Part shown: positions 38,430 to 64,000 of the stretch, piece after piece
How positions within the stretch are numbered: position 1 is the first letter of the stretch
How the letters are laid out: each line of letters starts with the position of its first letter
Assembly (NCBI GenBank): GCA_964019165.1
Contig: OZ025273.1
Coordinates: forward strand, 611,501 to 675,500
DNA length: 64,000 nucleotides
Reading direction: 5' to 3'
From: Mastigias papua
Lineage: Eukaryota > Cnidaria > Scyphozoa > Rhizostomeae > Mastigiidae
The notes under the pieces: generated by a model
Told to the model about the DNA's origin: nothing
Databases searched by the model: none
Seen by the model: the letters and a program-made list of their open reading frames with translations, nothing else
Program-made: the position numbers and the translations under genes

Positions 38430-41068
38430 CTGCCCTCTTGATCATATCTTCATGGTTGTTACCCTCCTGACCACAACTGCATGGTTGTCACCCTCTTGTC
38501 CATATCTTCATCGTTACCCTCTAGACCATATCTTCATCGTCATTACCCTCTTGTCCATATCTTCATCGTTACCCTCTTGTCCATATCTTCATCGTTGCCC
38601 TCTGGACCATATCTTCATCGTCGTTACCCTCTTGTCCATATCTTCATCATCACCCTCTTGTCCATATGTTCATCATCACCCTCTTGTTCATATGTTCATC
38701 ATCACCCTCTTGTCCATATGTTCATCATCACCCTCTTGTCCATATGTTCATCATCACCCTCTTGTCCATATCTTCATCGTTACCCTCTGGACCATATCTT
38801 CATCGTCGTTATCCTCTTGTCCATATCTTCATCATCACCCTCTTGTTCATATGTTCATCATCACCCTCTTGTCCATATGTTCATCATCACCCTCTTGTCC
38901 ATATGTTCATCATCACCCTCTTGTCCATATGTTCATCATCACCCTCTTGTCCATATCTTCATCGTTACCCTCTGGACCATATCTTCATCGTCGTTATCCT
39001 CTTGTCCATATCTTCATCATCACCCTCTTGTCCATATCTTCATCGTTACCCTCTGGACCATATCTTCATCGTTACCCTCTGGACCATATCTTCATCGTCG
39101 TTATCCTCTTGTCCATATCTTCATCATCACCCTCTTGTTCATATGTTCATCATCACCCTCTTGTCCATATGTTCATCATCACCCTCTTGTCCATATGTTC
39201 ATCATCACCCTCTTGTCCATATGTTCATCATCACCCTCTTGTCCATATCTTCATCGTTGCCCTCTGGACCATATCTTCATCGTCGTTATCCTCTTGTCCA
39301 TATCTTCATCATCACCCTCTTGTTCATATGTTCATCATCACCCTCTTGTCCATATGTTCATCATCACCCTCTTGTCCATATGTTCATCATCACCCTCTTG
39401 TTCATATGTTCATCATCACCCTCTTGTCCATATCTTCATCGTTGCCCTCTGGACCATATCTTCATCGTTGCCCTCTTGTCCATATCTTCATCGTTATCCT
39501 CTTGTCCATATCTTCATCATCACCCTCTTGTTCATATGTTCATCATCACCCTCTTGTCCATATGTTCATCATCACCCTCTTGTCCATATCTTCATCGTTG
39601 CCCTCTGGACCATATCTTCATCGTCGTTATCCTCTTGTCCATATCTTCATCGTTACCCTCTTGTCCATATCTTCATCGTTGCCCTCTGGATCATATCTTC
39701 ATCGTCGTTACCCTCTTGTTCATATGTTCATCATCACCCTCTTGTCCATATGTTCATCATCACCCTCTTGTCCATATGTTCATCATCACCCTCTTGTCCA
39801 TATCTTCATCGTTACCCTCTGGACCATATCTTCATCGTCGTTACCCTCTTGTCCATATGTTCATCATCACCCTCTTGTCCATATCTTCATCGTTGCCCTC
39901 TGGACCATATCTTCATCGTCGTTATCCTCTTGTCCATATCTTCATCATCACCCTCTTGTTCATATGTTCATCATCACCCTCTTGTCCATATGTTCATCAT
40001 CACCCTCTTGTCCATATGTTCATCATCACCCTCTTGTCCATATGTTCATCATCACCCTCTTGTCCATATCTTCATCGTTACCCTCTGGACCATATCTTCA
40101 TCGTCGTTATCCTCTTGTCCATATCTTCATCATCACCCTCTTGTCCATATCTTCATCGTTACCCTCTGGACCATATCTTCATCGTTACCCTCTGGACCAT
40201 ATCTTCATCGTCGTTATCCTCTTGTCCATATCTTCATCATCACCCTCTTGTTCATATGTTCATCATCACCCTCTTGTCCATATGTTCATCATCACCCTCT
40301 TGTCCATATCTTCATCATCACCCTCTTGTCCATATGTTCATCATCACCCTCTTGTCCATATCTTCATCGTTGCCCTCTGGACCATATCTTCATCGTCGTT
40401 ATCCTCTTGTCCATATCTTCATCATCACCCTCTTGTTCATATGTTCATCATCACCCTCTTGTCCATATGTTCATCATCACCCTCTTGTCCATATGTTCAT
40501 CATCACCCTCTTGTCCATATGTTCATCATCACCCTCTTGTCCATATCTTCATCGTTGCCCTCTGGACCATATCTTCATCGTTGCCCTCTTGTCCATATCT
40601 TCATCGTTATCCTCTTGTCCATATCTTCATCATCACCCTCTTGTTCATATGTTCATCATCACCCTCTTGTCCATATGTTCATCATCACCCTCTTGTCCAT
40701 ATGTTCATCATCACCCTCTTGTCCATATCTTCATCGTTGCCCTCTGGACCATATCTTCATCGTCGTTATCCTCTTGTCCATATCTTCATCGTTACCCTCT
40801 TGTCCATATCTTCATCGTTGCCCTCTGGATCATATCTTCATCGTCGTTACCCTCTTGTTCATATGTTCATCATCACCCTCTTGTCCATATGTTCATCATC
40901 ACCCTCTTGTCCATATGTTCATCATCACCCTCTTGTCCATATCTTCATCGTTACCCTCTGGACCATATCTTCATCGTCGTTACCCTCTTGTCCATATGTT
41001 CATCATCACCCTCTTGTCCATATCTTCATCGTTACCCTCTGGACCACATCTTCATCGCCGTTACCCTT
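38430..41068. repeat. Minisatellite array, 26/29-bp units, about 2.6 kb
   Basis: Roughly 95-100 head-to-tail units of two main types: CATATSTTCATCATCACCCT plus CTTGTC (26 bp) and a variant with an extra CGT (29 bp). CTGGAC replaces CTTGTC at intervals. All three plus-strand frames stay open through the array (about 865-882 codons each), because the unit has no stop in any frame and its 26-bp length rotates the frame. The predicted peptide is only a Ser/His/Pro-rich repeat. The array begins about 45 bp after the donor of laminin exon 3A, so I read it as intronic. Confidence 0.93.
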
Positions 41069-41766
41069 TACACCTTGACTTCGACATATTGGAATATTAG
41101 TGAACTAGTGAACTTTGTTCTATCTTATTGTATTCCTTCCTTCCATTTCCATTGCTTCAGCTATTGCAGTTTTTTTGTTTTTACTCTATTCATTTGTGAG
41201 GAGCAAAGTGTATGTAATTGTTTCATCACAGATATCATTACGAATCACCTTATAGTTTGTCCTATTTCAGCTATCAGGTATTGTCATATTATGCGATAAA
41301 TCGTCACACATTATCGTTTCCCGCTCTTTCTCTAGGCCTTCCAAACATTCATCAGAGTGAATACGGACAGTCAAGTGTTTTGAACATACTATTGAGAAGG
41401 AACACCTCTGTGTTTGCTACACCTTTTTATAAAAATGAATACCTTGTTATGTTTTTTTATTAGCATGTATCTCGGTCGACTTTTTTGCAAAGCACTTCTA
41501 TCCAGACTGTCCTTCCAACAGAATTGATTAGCTGTCTGTTCTTGGGAAATATGGGTGTCCGCCAAATTGTAGGCCGAGCACATCTTTGTCTCTGATGTTG
41601 ATAAAAAGCCTACAGTGAAACTCTTGTCAAATGGGAGCAATTTCATTGTTAAGAAGAATTTTCATCCATGATTCTGATTTAGATAGTAATTTTGTAGAGC
41701 TTTTAAATACCACTCGAAGTAACATGCATTAGCTGTATCTCTCTACTTACAAGCAACGTAGCAGAT

Positions 41767-41873
41767 GCTTGTGTTTTAGTAAATTATGTCAGAGAAAGGC
41801 CAATTGGGCCTATAGCAAAGCCCTGACAAAGCAGGAAAGAGAAAGGAAATCAAGTAGATAGGGAGATAAACTT
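41767..41873 (-). mobile_element. LINE 3' end fragment, second copy
   Basis: It matches the 3' untranslated part of the element at 2284-2610, with shared blocks GAAAGGCC, AAGCCCTGACAAAG and AGATAGGGAGAT in the same order. No coding part remains. It lies between laminin copies A and B. Confidence 0.7.
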
Positions 41874-43659
41874 ATGTAGTATGTAATATATGAATGCATA
41901 GAAATGAAGAGACATGAAATCAGTAATAATAACAATATTAATCATCTCATAAAAATAGTCAGGATTTTTGGCTCAAAAAGTCTGTTTCTGTTTTCAATGC
42001 CTGTCCTAAGATAGACAACTGATACTAGAAGTATTTCTTGCAGATTTAAAGTTTAACACCAACAGAATGATTTCATTTTTAAAATTGAACTATAGCTTTT
42101 ATAGAGCATAGGGATAATACCTCCAACTTTAGACTTCATGACAACCTGACTTCTAGCAGAGAAACTACCATAACCCTATAGTGAAATCTGTCCGCTTCTT
42201 TTTATTTAAAAGAACCGTTTTATAAGGGATCTACATATAGAGGGCCAAAAATTTAAGGAACTTTGTTTTACTAAAGTCATAATCCATAAACACCTTTTAA
42301 CGTTCTTGAATCGTCAAAACAAACAATCGAAAATTCTGAAGCTGATGAAATTCATTGCAGTCACATTTCGCATGTCACACTTCATTGCAATTCGTAGCCC
42401 ATAGAGTGGTTGCTTTTTCAGAAACAATTTTTTGAAAAATCCTGAACTTCTATACTTTCCTTGACTTGTCCTTTTTTCAGAGCATTTAATGTTCAATTAA
42501 AATTAAGAAACTATTAATTTTTCAATTGCTACTCTATTCTTAGCAATATTTAACTCCTGTTTTTACTCTTTAGCTTTTTTGCTTTTAGGAATTAGGTACT
42601 TGGCTAATTACATTATCTTTCTTGCACTGACCAAGTAAATGTATTAAAATTTCAAAGTAGTCCAAGTTCTTTTAGCTACTTTTTATTATCATTGTGTGGT
42701 CAGAAAAGATAAAAAAAGAATGGATTTTGAAACGAAGCTTTGAGCTAGATTCTTTAGAAAAAGCAAACATCGATTCAGTCCACCACCGACTAACAGATAT
42801 GACATGAGAACTTTGACCTGTGATAATAACAAGGCTGCCCGTCCCTGCCGCAAGACATTTTTTCAACTGACCCAATTCTTGAAACTATAACACAAGGCCT
42901 CTTCTATGGAATCATATCTAAGCGGGGGGGGGATGCAAAGGGATACCTAATTTTCCCTGCAAGATATATCCTCTTTACAACATTGCATGGCTAAGTAAAG
43001 GAAGGGTACATCGATACATTGAGAATTCTGGTAGATCTTAACTGAGTAAGGGGGATAGAGGACTTCCGTTAGCTCTTGCTCTCTGTGAAGAGTGCAAATG
43101 GCCATAAAATCAAATGGAAAGATGTGGCGATCTACTGGGAGCAAGAAGCTGTCACTTGGGGACTTTTGCCCTATCCTATATGGTAAAAGAGGCCTCGCTA
43201 CAAAATCCCTCTTTAACTTATTATATGGAGCCTTCAGCACTGGAAACCCACTCTCGACTCAGTCATAGTAAATCTTTGCTCTGTCAAATCCTTTTGCAAG
43301 CTGCTTTTTCCTTTTGTAAATCAGCTACCATACCTTCAATTTTCGCCTTAGCGATGGATATTACTACGAATTTCTTTGCATAAAATTTGAATGCCGTTAA
43401 TGAGCATCGTTTGCAACATTCTACTTCATCCTCTACACATTCCTTACTCTATTAGAAACCTGGCCCAAGGCTTACTTCTAAAAGTTTCTTAATTTTTCCA
43501 AATTTTAAAGCATTGTCTTTAGTAATGCTCGTAAGGCTCAGCACATAAAACATATTGTAGTGGGAACTCCTTCAATCCGTTGAGGAAAAAAGGGGGGTGT
43601 TTCCGCAACTGTGAAGGATAGCACAGAAATATCTTAAATTTACTCTCCTTAAAGTTCTA

Positions 43660-44110
43660 AAACTTTCTTAACTTTTAGGCTGTCTAGTACTAGGCTTCTT
43701 ATTAACCGGTTTGTTATTAAAAAATTTATGTACTGTTGATGTTAATACACTCTTTTCTTTATAAGAATACCTAATTTTTTTCCGAGCCTCAGTATTCTTA
43801 AATTTTTCTGACTTTGAGCCTGGAATTATTCTTAAATTATTCTTAAATACCAAAGGTGTATCTTCGCCTAAAAATTTAAGGAATATATTCTAATCTTTGT
43901 TGATGTCTTACTACATAATAAAACTAAGTAAGAGCTTATATTTTGTATCAATAATGTAAAAGTAGATCTGAAAACAGTATCATAACTGTGATGCAAAAAA
44001 TTCTTATGTCTTGATGAAACTTGAGCCTCGCATTATTCTTAAATTATTCCTAAATTTCAGCAATTTTGAGCCTCAATATTCTTATAAACTTTATTCTTAT
44101 TTAAAAATGA
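43660..44110. repeat. Degenerate TTCTTAAATT / GAGCCT dispersed repeat
   Basis: Blocks of GAGCCT followed by TATTCTTAAATTATTC recur at about 43815 and 44025, and inverse-oriented relatives (AAATTAAGAACA) occur near 46485-46535. They look like fragments of an AT-rich non-coding repeat family. Boundaries are unclear. Confidence 0.4.
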
Positions 44111-44645
44111 GTGTATCATTCTCAACTTATGTAGTTAGGGATAGTGAAGGAGAACAAGCATCGCAGTGTTCAGATGACTAATCCTATTAGTGTAAATGTT
44201 ATTTTCAGTTAAGGGTATATTCGGGTACAAATTGAATGTATTTTTAAGACCTGTTTGACTTGTAGTCAAAGGGCGTTGTTATTCGCCTATGAGTGGTTGA
44301 GACTTAATCAATTCCTTCCGCAGAATTTCAATAATTTGTTCACCTCCGATACTTCCTCTCCTCTCTTCGCTTCACTTCCGCTCTCCGGAATCCTCTCCCC
44401 ATCAAACAAAAGCGGTTTCTTGTGACAATCTGTCCGATTGTTTAACACATGATGTTCGCTCATGAAAGCCAAGTGAGACGGGGAGAGAACTAAACAAGTC
44501 ACGTAGATCAAATCATCAAACAACATCATACTGTGGCAAGCGGGAAAGTGGCAAGTCGGGCAGGGATGGTATTGACTTACAACGTCAAGTAGAACTTATT
44601 TGCTTGAATTTTGCCAACGCCATTAGCTAGTTGTCAGTTTTCAAA

Positions 44646-60169
<15,524 letters not shown>

Positions 60170-62572
60170 TATTCTGGTTTTTTGTTATTATGTTCACAGC
60201 TCTGGTATAGGAATATTTAATAACTGATACTTATAGAAATTTTGTCATACGAAGATAGATTGTTTAATGATGACTTCAAGTTTTACTGGTATCCGCTTTG
60301 CAATTGTTCTTACCAGCGTCTCTTTAGTCAAAAGTTTAGAGGCTTCTAGGTAACTGTGAAAATTTCACTACCAACGTACGACCTGGTAAGGTGCAAGATG
60401 TTGGATAAAATTATCGAATCGTCTTTTGATTCAAAGTCTAACCCATAGTATGTAGCTTTGCTCGAATTAGAAAGTTATATTTTTATTTATGTTATCAAGT
60501 CTCTTGAGCGTAGTTAAGTTATTTTGATATTTGACTACCGACTATAAGCCGTCAAAGAGTGTGAATCATATCTTATCTTACATGTTATTTTATTGCCACT
60601 CTTTTGGTAGTGGAATGTCTGTTGTCAGGTATCTTTTGTTGATTTTTCATTTTTCACAATGTTATTCATTATTACTTAGAACTCCGCATATTTTATACAT
60701 TTTAAGTGTTTTGAAGGTTTATACAAACTTCTCTATTCAGTGATTTAGTAATTGATTTTTTTCAAATTAGCCATATCGAACTTTGCTGGTTGTTTACCTG
60801 TATGCTTATATTTAGTAATTTGATTATCGAACCACAGTTTTAGGAATTGCTTTCGTTGTTGAAAGTTACTTTGAGTATGATGTTATATCAGAATCTGTTC
60901 ATTTTGTATCAACCAATCGGTTTTACAAATCCTTTTTGAAGTTATCTTTGTATGTCTTTGGAGCTACTTTTCTGTTTATTCTAGCTCACGTAGTTGTTTA
61001 TATGCAGAAACTCAAAAACATCAACACATCTTCCATTGCCATAATCTGGTACCCCTGTGGTAGATTAGGACGTTTTTGCAGTCTCCAAAAATAAAAAAGT
61101 TGGTTATATGGTGGTACCAATAGTATGGTTTCGCAAATCGTATACCTAGGGCAGAATCAATAGATTGAACACCTGATATTTTCTATGGGCAAGTCCCAGT
61201 TATATCCATAGCATTGTTTACTTACCACTAACTATTGCCATGGGGAAAATTCAATTCAATTGTTAGAGAGGTATCGTCTTTTGTTTTTTTGATTGTTATA
61301 GCATGGCTGGTCAGAGTATGAACAAGGATCTATGATCTTTGGTACGAAGAGGCAGATAATTATTATCACTCGTATGCGCATCATCATAAGGCATTGAGAG
61401 CACAAGCGATTATCCTTGTTTTATGATATGTTTAAATTGTGCTTACTTTATTTGTAATGAGCTTCATTTTAAATCTTACTGTTTATTGACGAGATTTATT
61501 GTTTTTGAGTCCCTCACAATGACCATGCTTGCAACCAGTAATTGAAGAATGTGGGAGGCCGTTTAATATCAATCTTCTGGTTAACTCGTTGATTAACACA
61601 ACTGCGTGTCACAGTTTGGTTGATCATCTAATGTAGCTATTAGTACAATAAAAGAATCTTGATTGAATTGCATTATCAAGATTTTGAGACAGACAGGATG
61701 ACAGCAATGCCTCATTCAGCCATATGCTTGTACTGCATTTAAACTAGATATTAATGGGTATGGAAACTTTAAGTATGCAATTATTACACCCACAACGTTA
61801 TTGAAATTAAAATGGAATGGTAATGTCAGCCATTATGTCAAGTTATGAAAACGCAAAATTGTTGCCTCATCAAACTGCATGCACAGAGGATATAAGTGCT
61901 TTTAAATTTTTTAGTTCAGGACGCAAAGAAAAAGTATCACTGCGAAGGGAAATGTGATAGGTATTGTGAATTTACCAAGTAGCAACTAGCCGAGCAAAAC
62001 TACTGCTATAAAGAACTACCGTGAGTGATTTAATACTACTTATGGAGTTGTGTAATAGAAACATGATCTAATTTACCTGAGGTGAAATAAAAGCCATTGC
62101 AAAATCGTGTTTTGAAGCACGTTATTGAACCTTAAACAACTTAAATGTTGACGGAAGGTAAAACTTAGTTTCAGGGAAAATATTGTATCTTCAGGCCAGT
62201 ACCCTTGTATGTTGACATTATCTTGGCTAAAATCATTGGCTTGGAAATAGTTCACGGTACTATAGTATATTTGCCGCCCCCGTATCTGAGTCTCATTGAC
62301 TATTTTCCGCATAATTCCGAACGTGTTGGAAAACGTAACAAGAAAAAAAGAGGGAAAGTCAATTTCTTTCCTATTTTGCTGTATGAAGTATGTTTCAGAA
62401 GCGGGTCATACATCTGCCATTGGAATTGACCAATCAACTACTTCTAATCTAGTCACATGATACACAGGAATGAAGATACAAGTATGATGATTCTGAGGTA
62501 CGGTTTAAATCGAAACTCCTGGTTCTTGTAGGATATAAAACTGCCTTCTATGGATCCCTTCAAGCGAAGAAG
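60170..62572. other. Laminin 3' region and upstream region of the right-edge gene
   Basis: The first part is the probable laminin 3' untranslated region. An AATAAA hexamer at 61647-61652 is the clearest candidate poly(A) signal, but it is 1.5 kb from the stop and earlier signals may be used. Small open frames here are unsupported. Confidence 0.45.
62534..62539 (+). promoter_or_regulatory. TATA box candidate of the right-edge gene
   Basis: TATAAA lies 39 bp before the ATG at 62573. Initiation about 30 bp downstream would leave a very short leader. A nine-codon upstream frame (62550-62576) overlaps the main start as ATGA, but begins too close to the TATA box to be transcribed if this box is used. 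Confidence 0.45.
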
Positions 62573-62645
62573 ATGAAGAATCCATTCATTATAGTTGCAG
62601 CTCTTTTGTTGACTGTGTCTACGAGGAGCTTGTCGTACAGTGAAG
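62573..62645 (+). CDS. First exon of a secreted-protein gene (truncated at right edge)
   Basis: ATG opens 24 codons plus one base before a GTAAAT donor. The product MKNPFIIVAALLLTVSTRSL followed by SYSE is a clear signal peptide: basic start, hydrophobic core, small residues before a likely cleavage near SLS or SYS. The donor is phase 1, as in exon 1 of the sushi/NTR gene, a usual layout for modular extracellular proteins. A possible second exon at 63102-63138 (EESVTCVLPCSY, after CTACAG and before GTAAAA) is weak. The mature protein lies beyond what I can follow, so its function is unknown. Confidence 0.6.
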
Positions 62646-64000
62646 GTAAATTCATCCTACTTTTTCACCATAGGCCACTTCACTTTTGTTTATCTTCGCA
62701 GTTTTTATGATTTGTATTGGACGGCGTATACGATGTGTTACTTCTAGCTGTAGATTCGTTAGTTTCTTGCCGGATAGGATTCTACTAAAGGTAAACGAGT
62801 GCATGGTTATACCGAGTTATTCACGTAACATCTTCCGCTAGCTGGGTGTTTCGTATGTAACCAATACAACTACAATAGAACGTATAACCGCATACCATCT
62901 ATTGCCTCGCCAGGCTAATTCCATACTAAGGTCAAGCATATCATGGCTTGCCTTGTTCTCGAATGAAATTTAACAGTTATATGTGCATTAGTAGCTTCAC
63001 CTGAAGTTCGAACAATCCCGTCATTTTAATATACAACAACCATTGCATCCAGTGCAGAGTGCAATTGCTCGTTGGTAGCACTCTTATTCTCTTCATCTAC
63101 AGAAGAATCCGTTACCTGTGTACTCCCTTGCTCATACGTAAAACAATTTATACATATGCTCGGTGTAAATGGCTTTTTCAATTGAAAGTTTTGAATTTCA
63201 AGCAATGTTATAAGCTATAGAACAGCTTGTTGTTGGGATTCCCCTATTTAGTTTGTCAACTATAATTAGTTGCTCTCATTGCCAATAATGTTTAATTACA
63301 AATAAGCTCTTTTTCTGTTTGTACTTGTGGAGCTGACTTTTATCATCATCAGTTTTTCCTTAAACATTTAAACAGAAATTTTCTTGATGACAGTTTAGTG
63401 CAAGAACAATTGTTATGAATAACAATTCAGTATTATAAGTTATAATTAATTTTTTTAATTTTGAATTGAGTTTGTTTGCATATGCTCCAGCAATTATTAT
63501 TTGTATAGATCATGTTTTGTTCAGTCATTGTTCTTGTTGATTTCTTTTAATCTGTCCCCTACCACCAATAAAGTCTTTATGCTACAAGCTGTTGTTAATG
63601 CTTGCCAGAAATTTAGATCATCAGAGTGCTTTATATGAAAAATGCAGAAAATCCACAGCATTTTTCAAGTTGTTAGAAAATGTCCTTCATTTGATATCCT
63701 TTCTTAGTTAGAAGCAAAACTAGCACAAAATGCATTGCTTTGTATGATGTAAAATTGACATCTCCCATTACTCGCCCCTTTGTGTGTCTTCTTCAGTAGC
63801 TAAATTCCTGCTTTACTCTTCTTTTCCTTTTCTTTAGTCAGATATTTGATTACAATGGAGAACATAAACTGCAATCCAGTATTAATTGCATGTTATTTGT
63901 TGCCTCATGTTGAATGCTATGTTTTACTTTAAATTTTCTTCATCCATACTCTTAGTTGCAAATTATAAATTCCAAATGCCTTCCATAAAAACAGTGTGTT
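62646..64000. other. Intron of the right-edge gene, no firm exon
   Basis: AT-rich sequence without a recognised domain-coding exon to the window end. The only splice-flanked candidate is the tiny frame near 63102-63138. Confidence 0.4.

Larger units (their letters stand above)
41100..44645. other. Non-coding stretch between minisatellite and laminin exon 1B
   Basis: No supported exon was found. It holds the LINE 3' fragment at 41767-41873, a G-run of nine at about 42924, and AT-rich repeats of TTCTTAAATT and GAGCCT at about 43680-43870 and 44025-44105. The last 300 bp before 44646 are richer in GC, with pyrimidine-rich blocks, and are the likeliest promoter for a copy B transcript. Confidence 0.5.

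Noticed and set aside
38452..41299. Three overlapping plus-strand open frames of 865-882 codons as genes
   Set aside because: They are rotations of one stop-free minisatellite unit, lie within laminin intron sequence, and have no domain or splice logic.
41218..41646. Small open frames just after the minisatellite
   Set aside because: No motif, no splice partner in phase 2 for laminin exon 3A, and AT-rich composition typical of non-coding sequence.

Overview
This 64 kb window is AT-rich nuclear DNA of an animal. Its genes are cut into many short exons with canonical GT/AG junctions, and the introns carry microsatellites, minisatellites and small terminal-inverted-repeat elements. The set of a laminin gamma chain, a BOK-type Bcl-2 protein, clathrin light chain, mitochondrial DnaJ (TIM14/DNAJC19) and XPNPEP3 is metazoan. 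Compact genes, no neuronal inserts in the clathrin light chain and the repeat content suggest an invertebrate, possibly an early-branching one, but I cannot name the phylum from the sequence. I built the gene models by hand from splice sites and reading-frame phase. Every multi-exon model listed as complete keeps frame from start to stop.

Layout. (1) 802-4792 (+): the last four exons of an unrecognised gene that enters from the left. (2) 5183-10882 (+): a complete nine-exon gene for a secreted protein of signal peptide, follistatin/Kazal unit, five sushi domains and a netrin-like domain, essentially one exon per domain with all introns in phase 1. (3) 12530-15637 (-): DNAJC19. (4) 16188-19572 (-): clathrin light chain. 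(5) 22284-24270 (-): BOK-like Bcl-2 family gene in two exons. (6) 25679-35301 (-): XPNPEP3, 17 exons, with a possible alternative membrane-anchor exon in intron 4. (7) 36218-60169 (+): laminin gamma. Its first three exons occur twice, as copy A (36218-38385) and copy B (44646-49658). A 2.6 kb minisatellite, open in three frames, follows copy A. The 12 shared downstream exons run from 50063 to 60169. (8) 62573 (+): first exon of another secreted-protein gene that leaves on the right.

XPNPEP3 and laminin copy A are head to head, about 0.9 kb between start codons. The genes show no single shared pathway: two or three encode extracellular proteins, three act in or on mitochondria (DNAJC19 in import, XPNPEP3 in peptide trimming, the BOK homologue in apoptosis), and one is a clathrin coat subunit. 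The most interesting points are the duplicated laminin N-terminal cassette with its mosaic divergence, the Kazal-sushi-NTR domain order, the possible alternative XPNPEP3 first exon, and the natural sequence changes at known functional sites of laminin and the BOK homologue.
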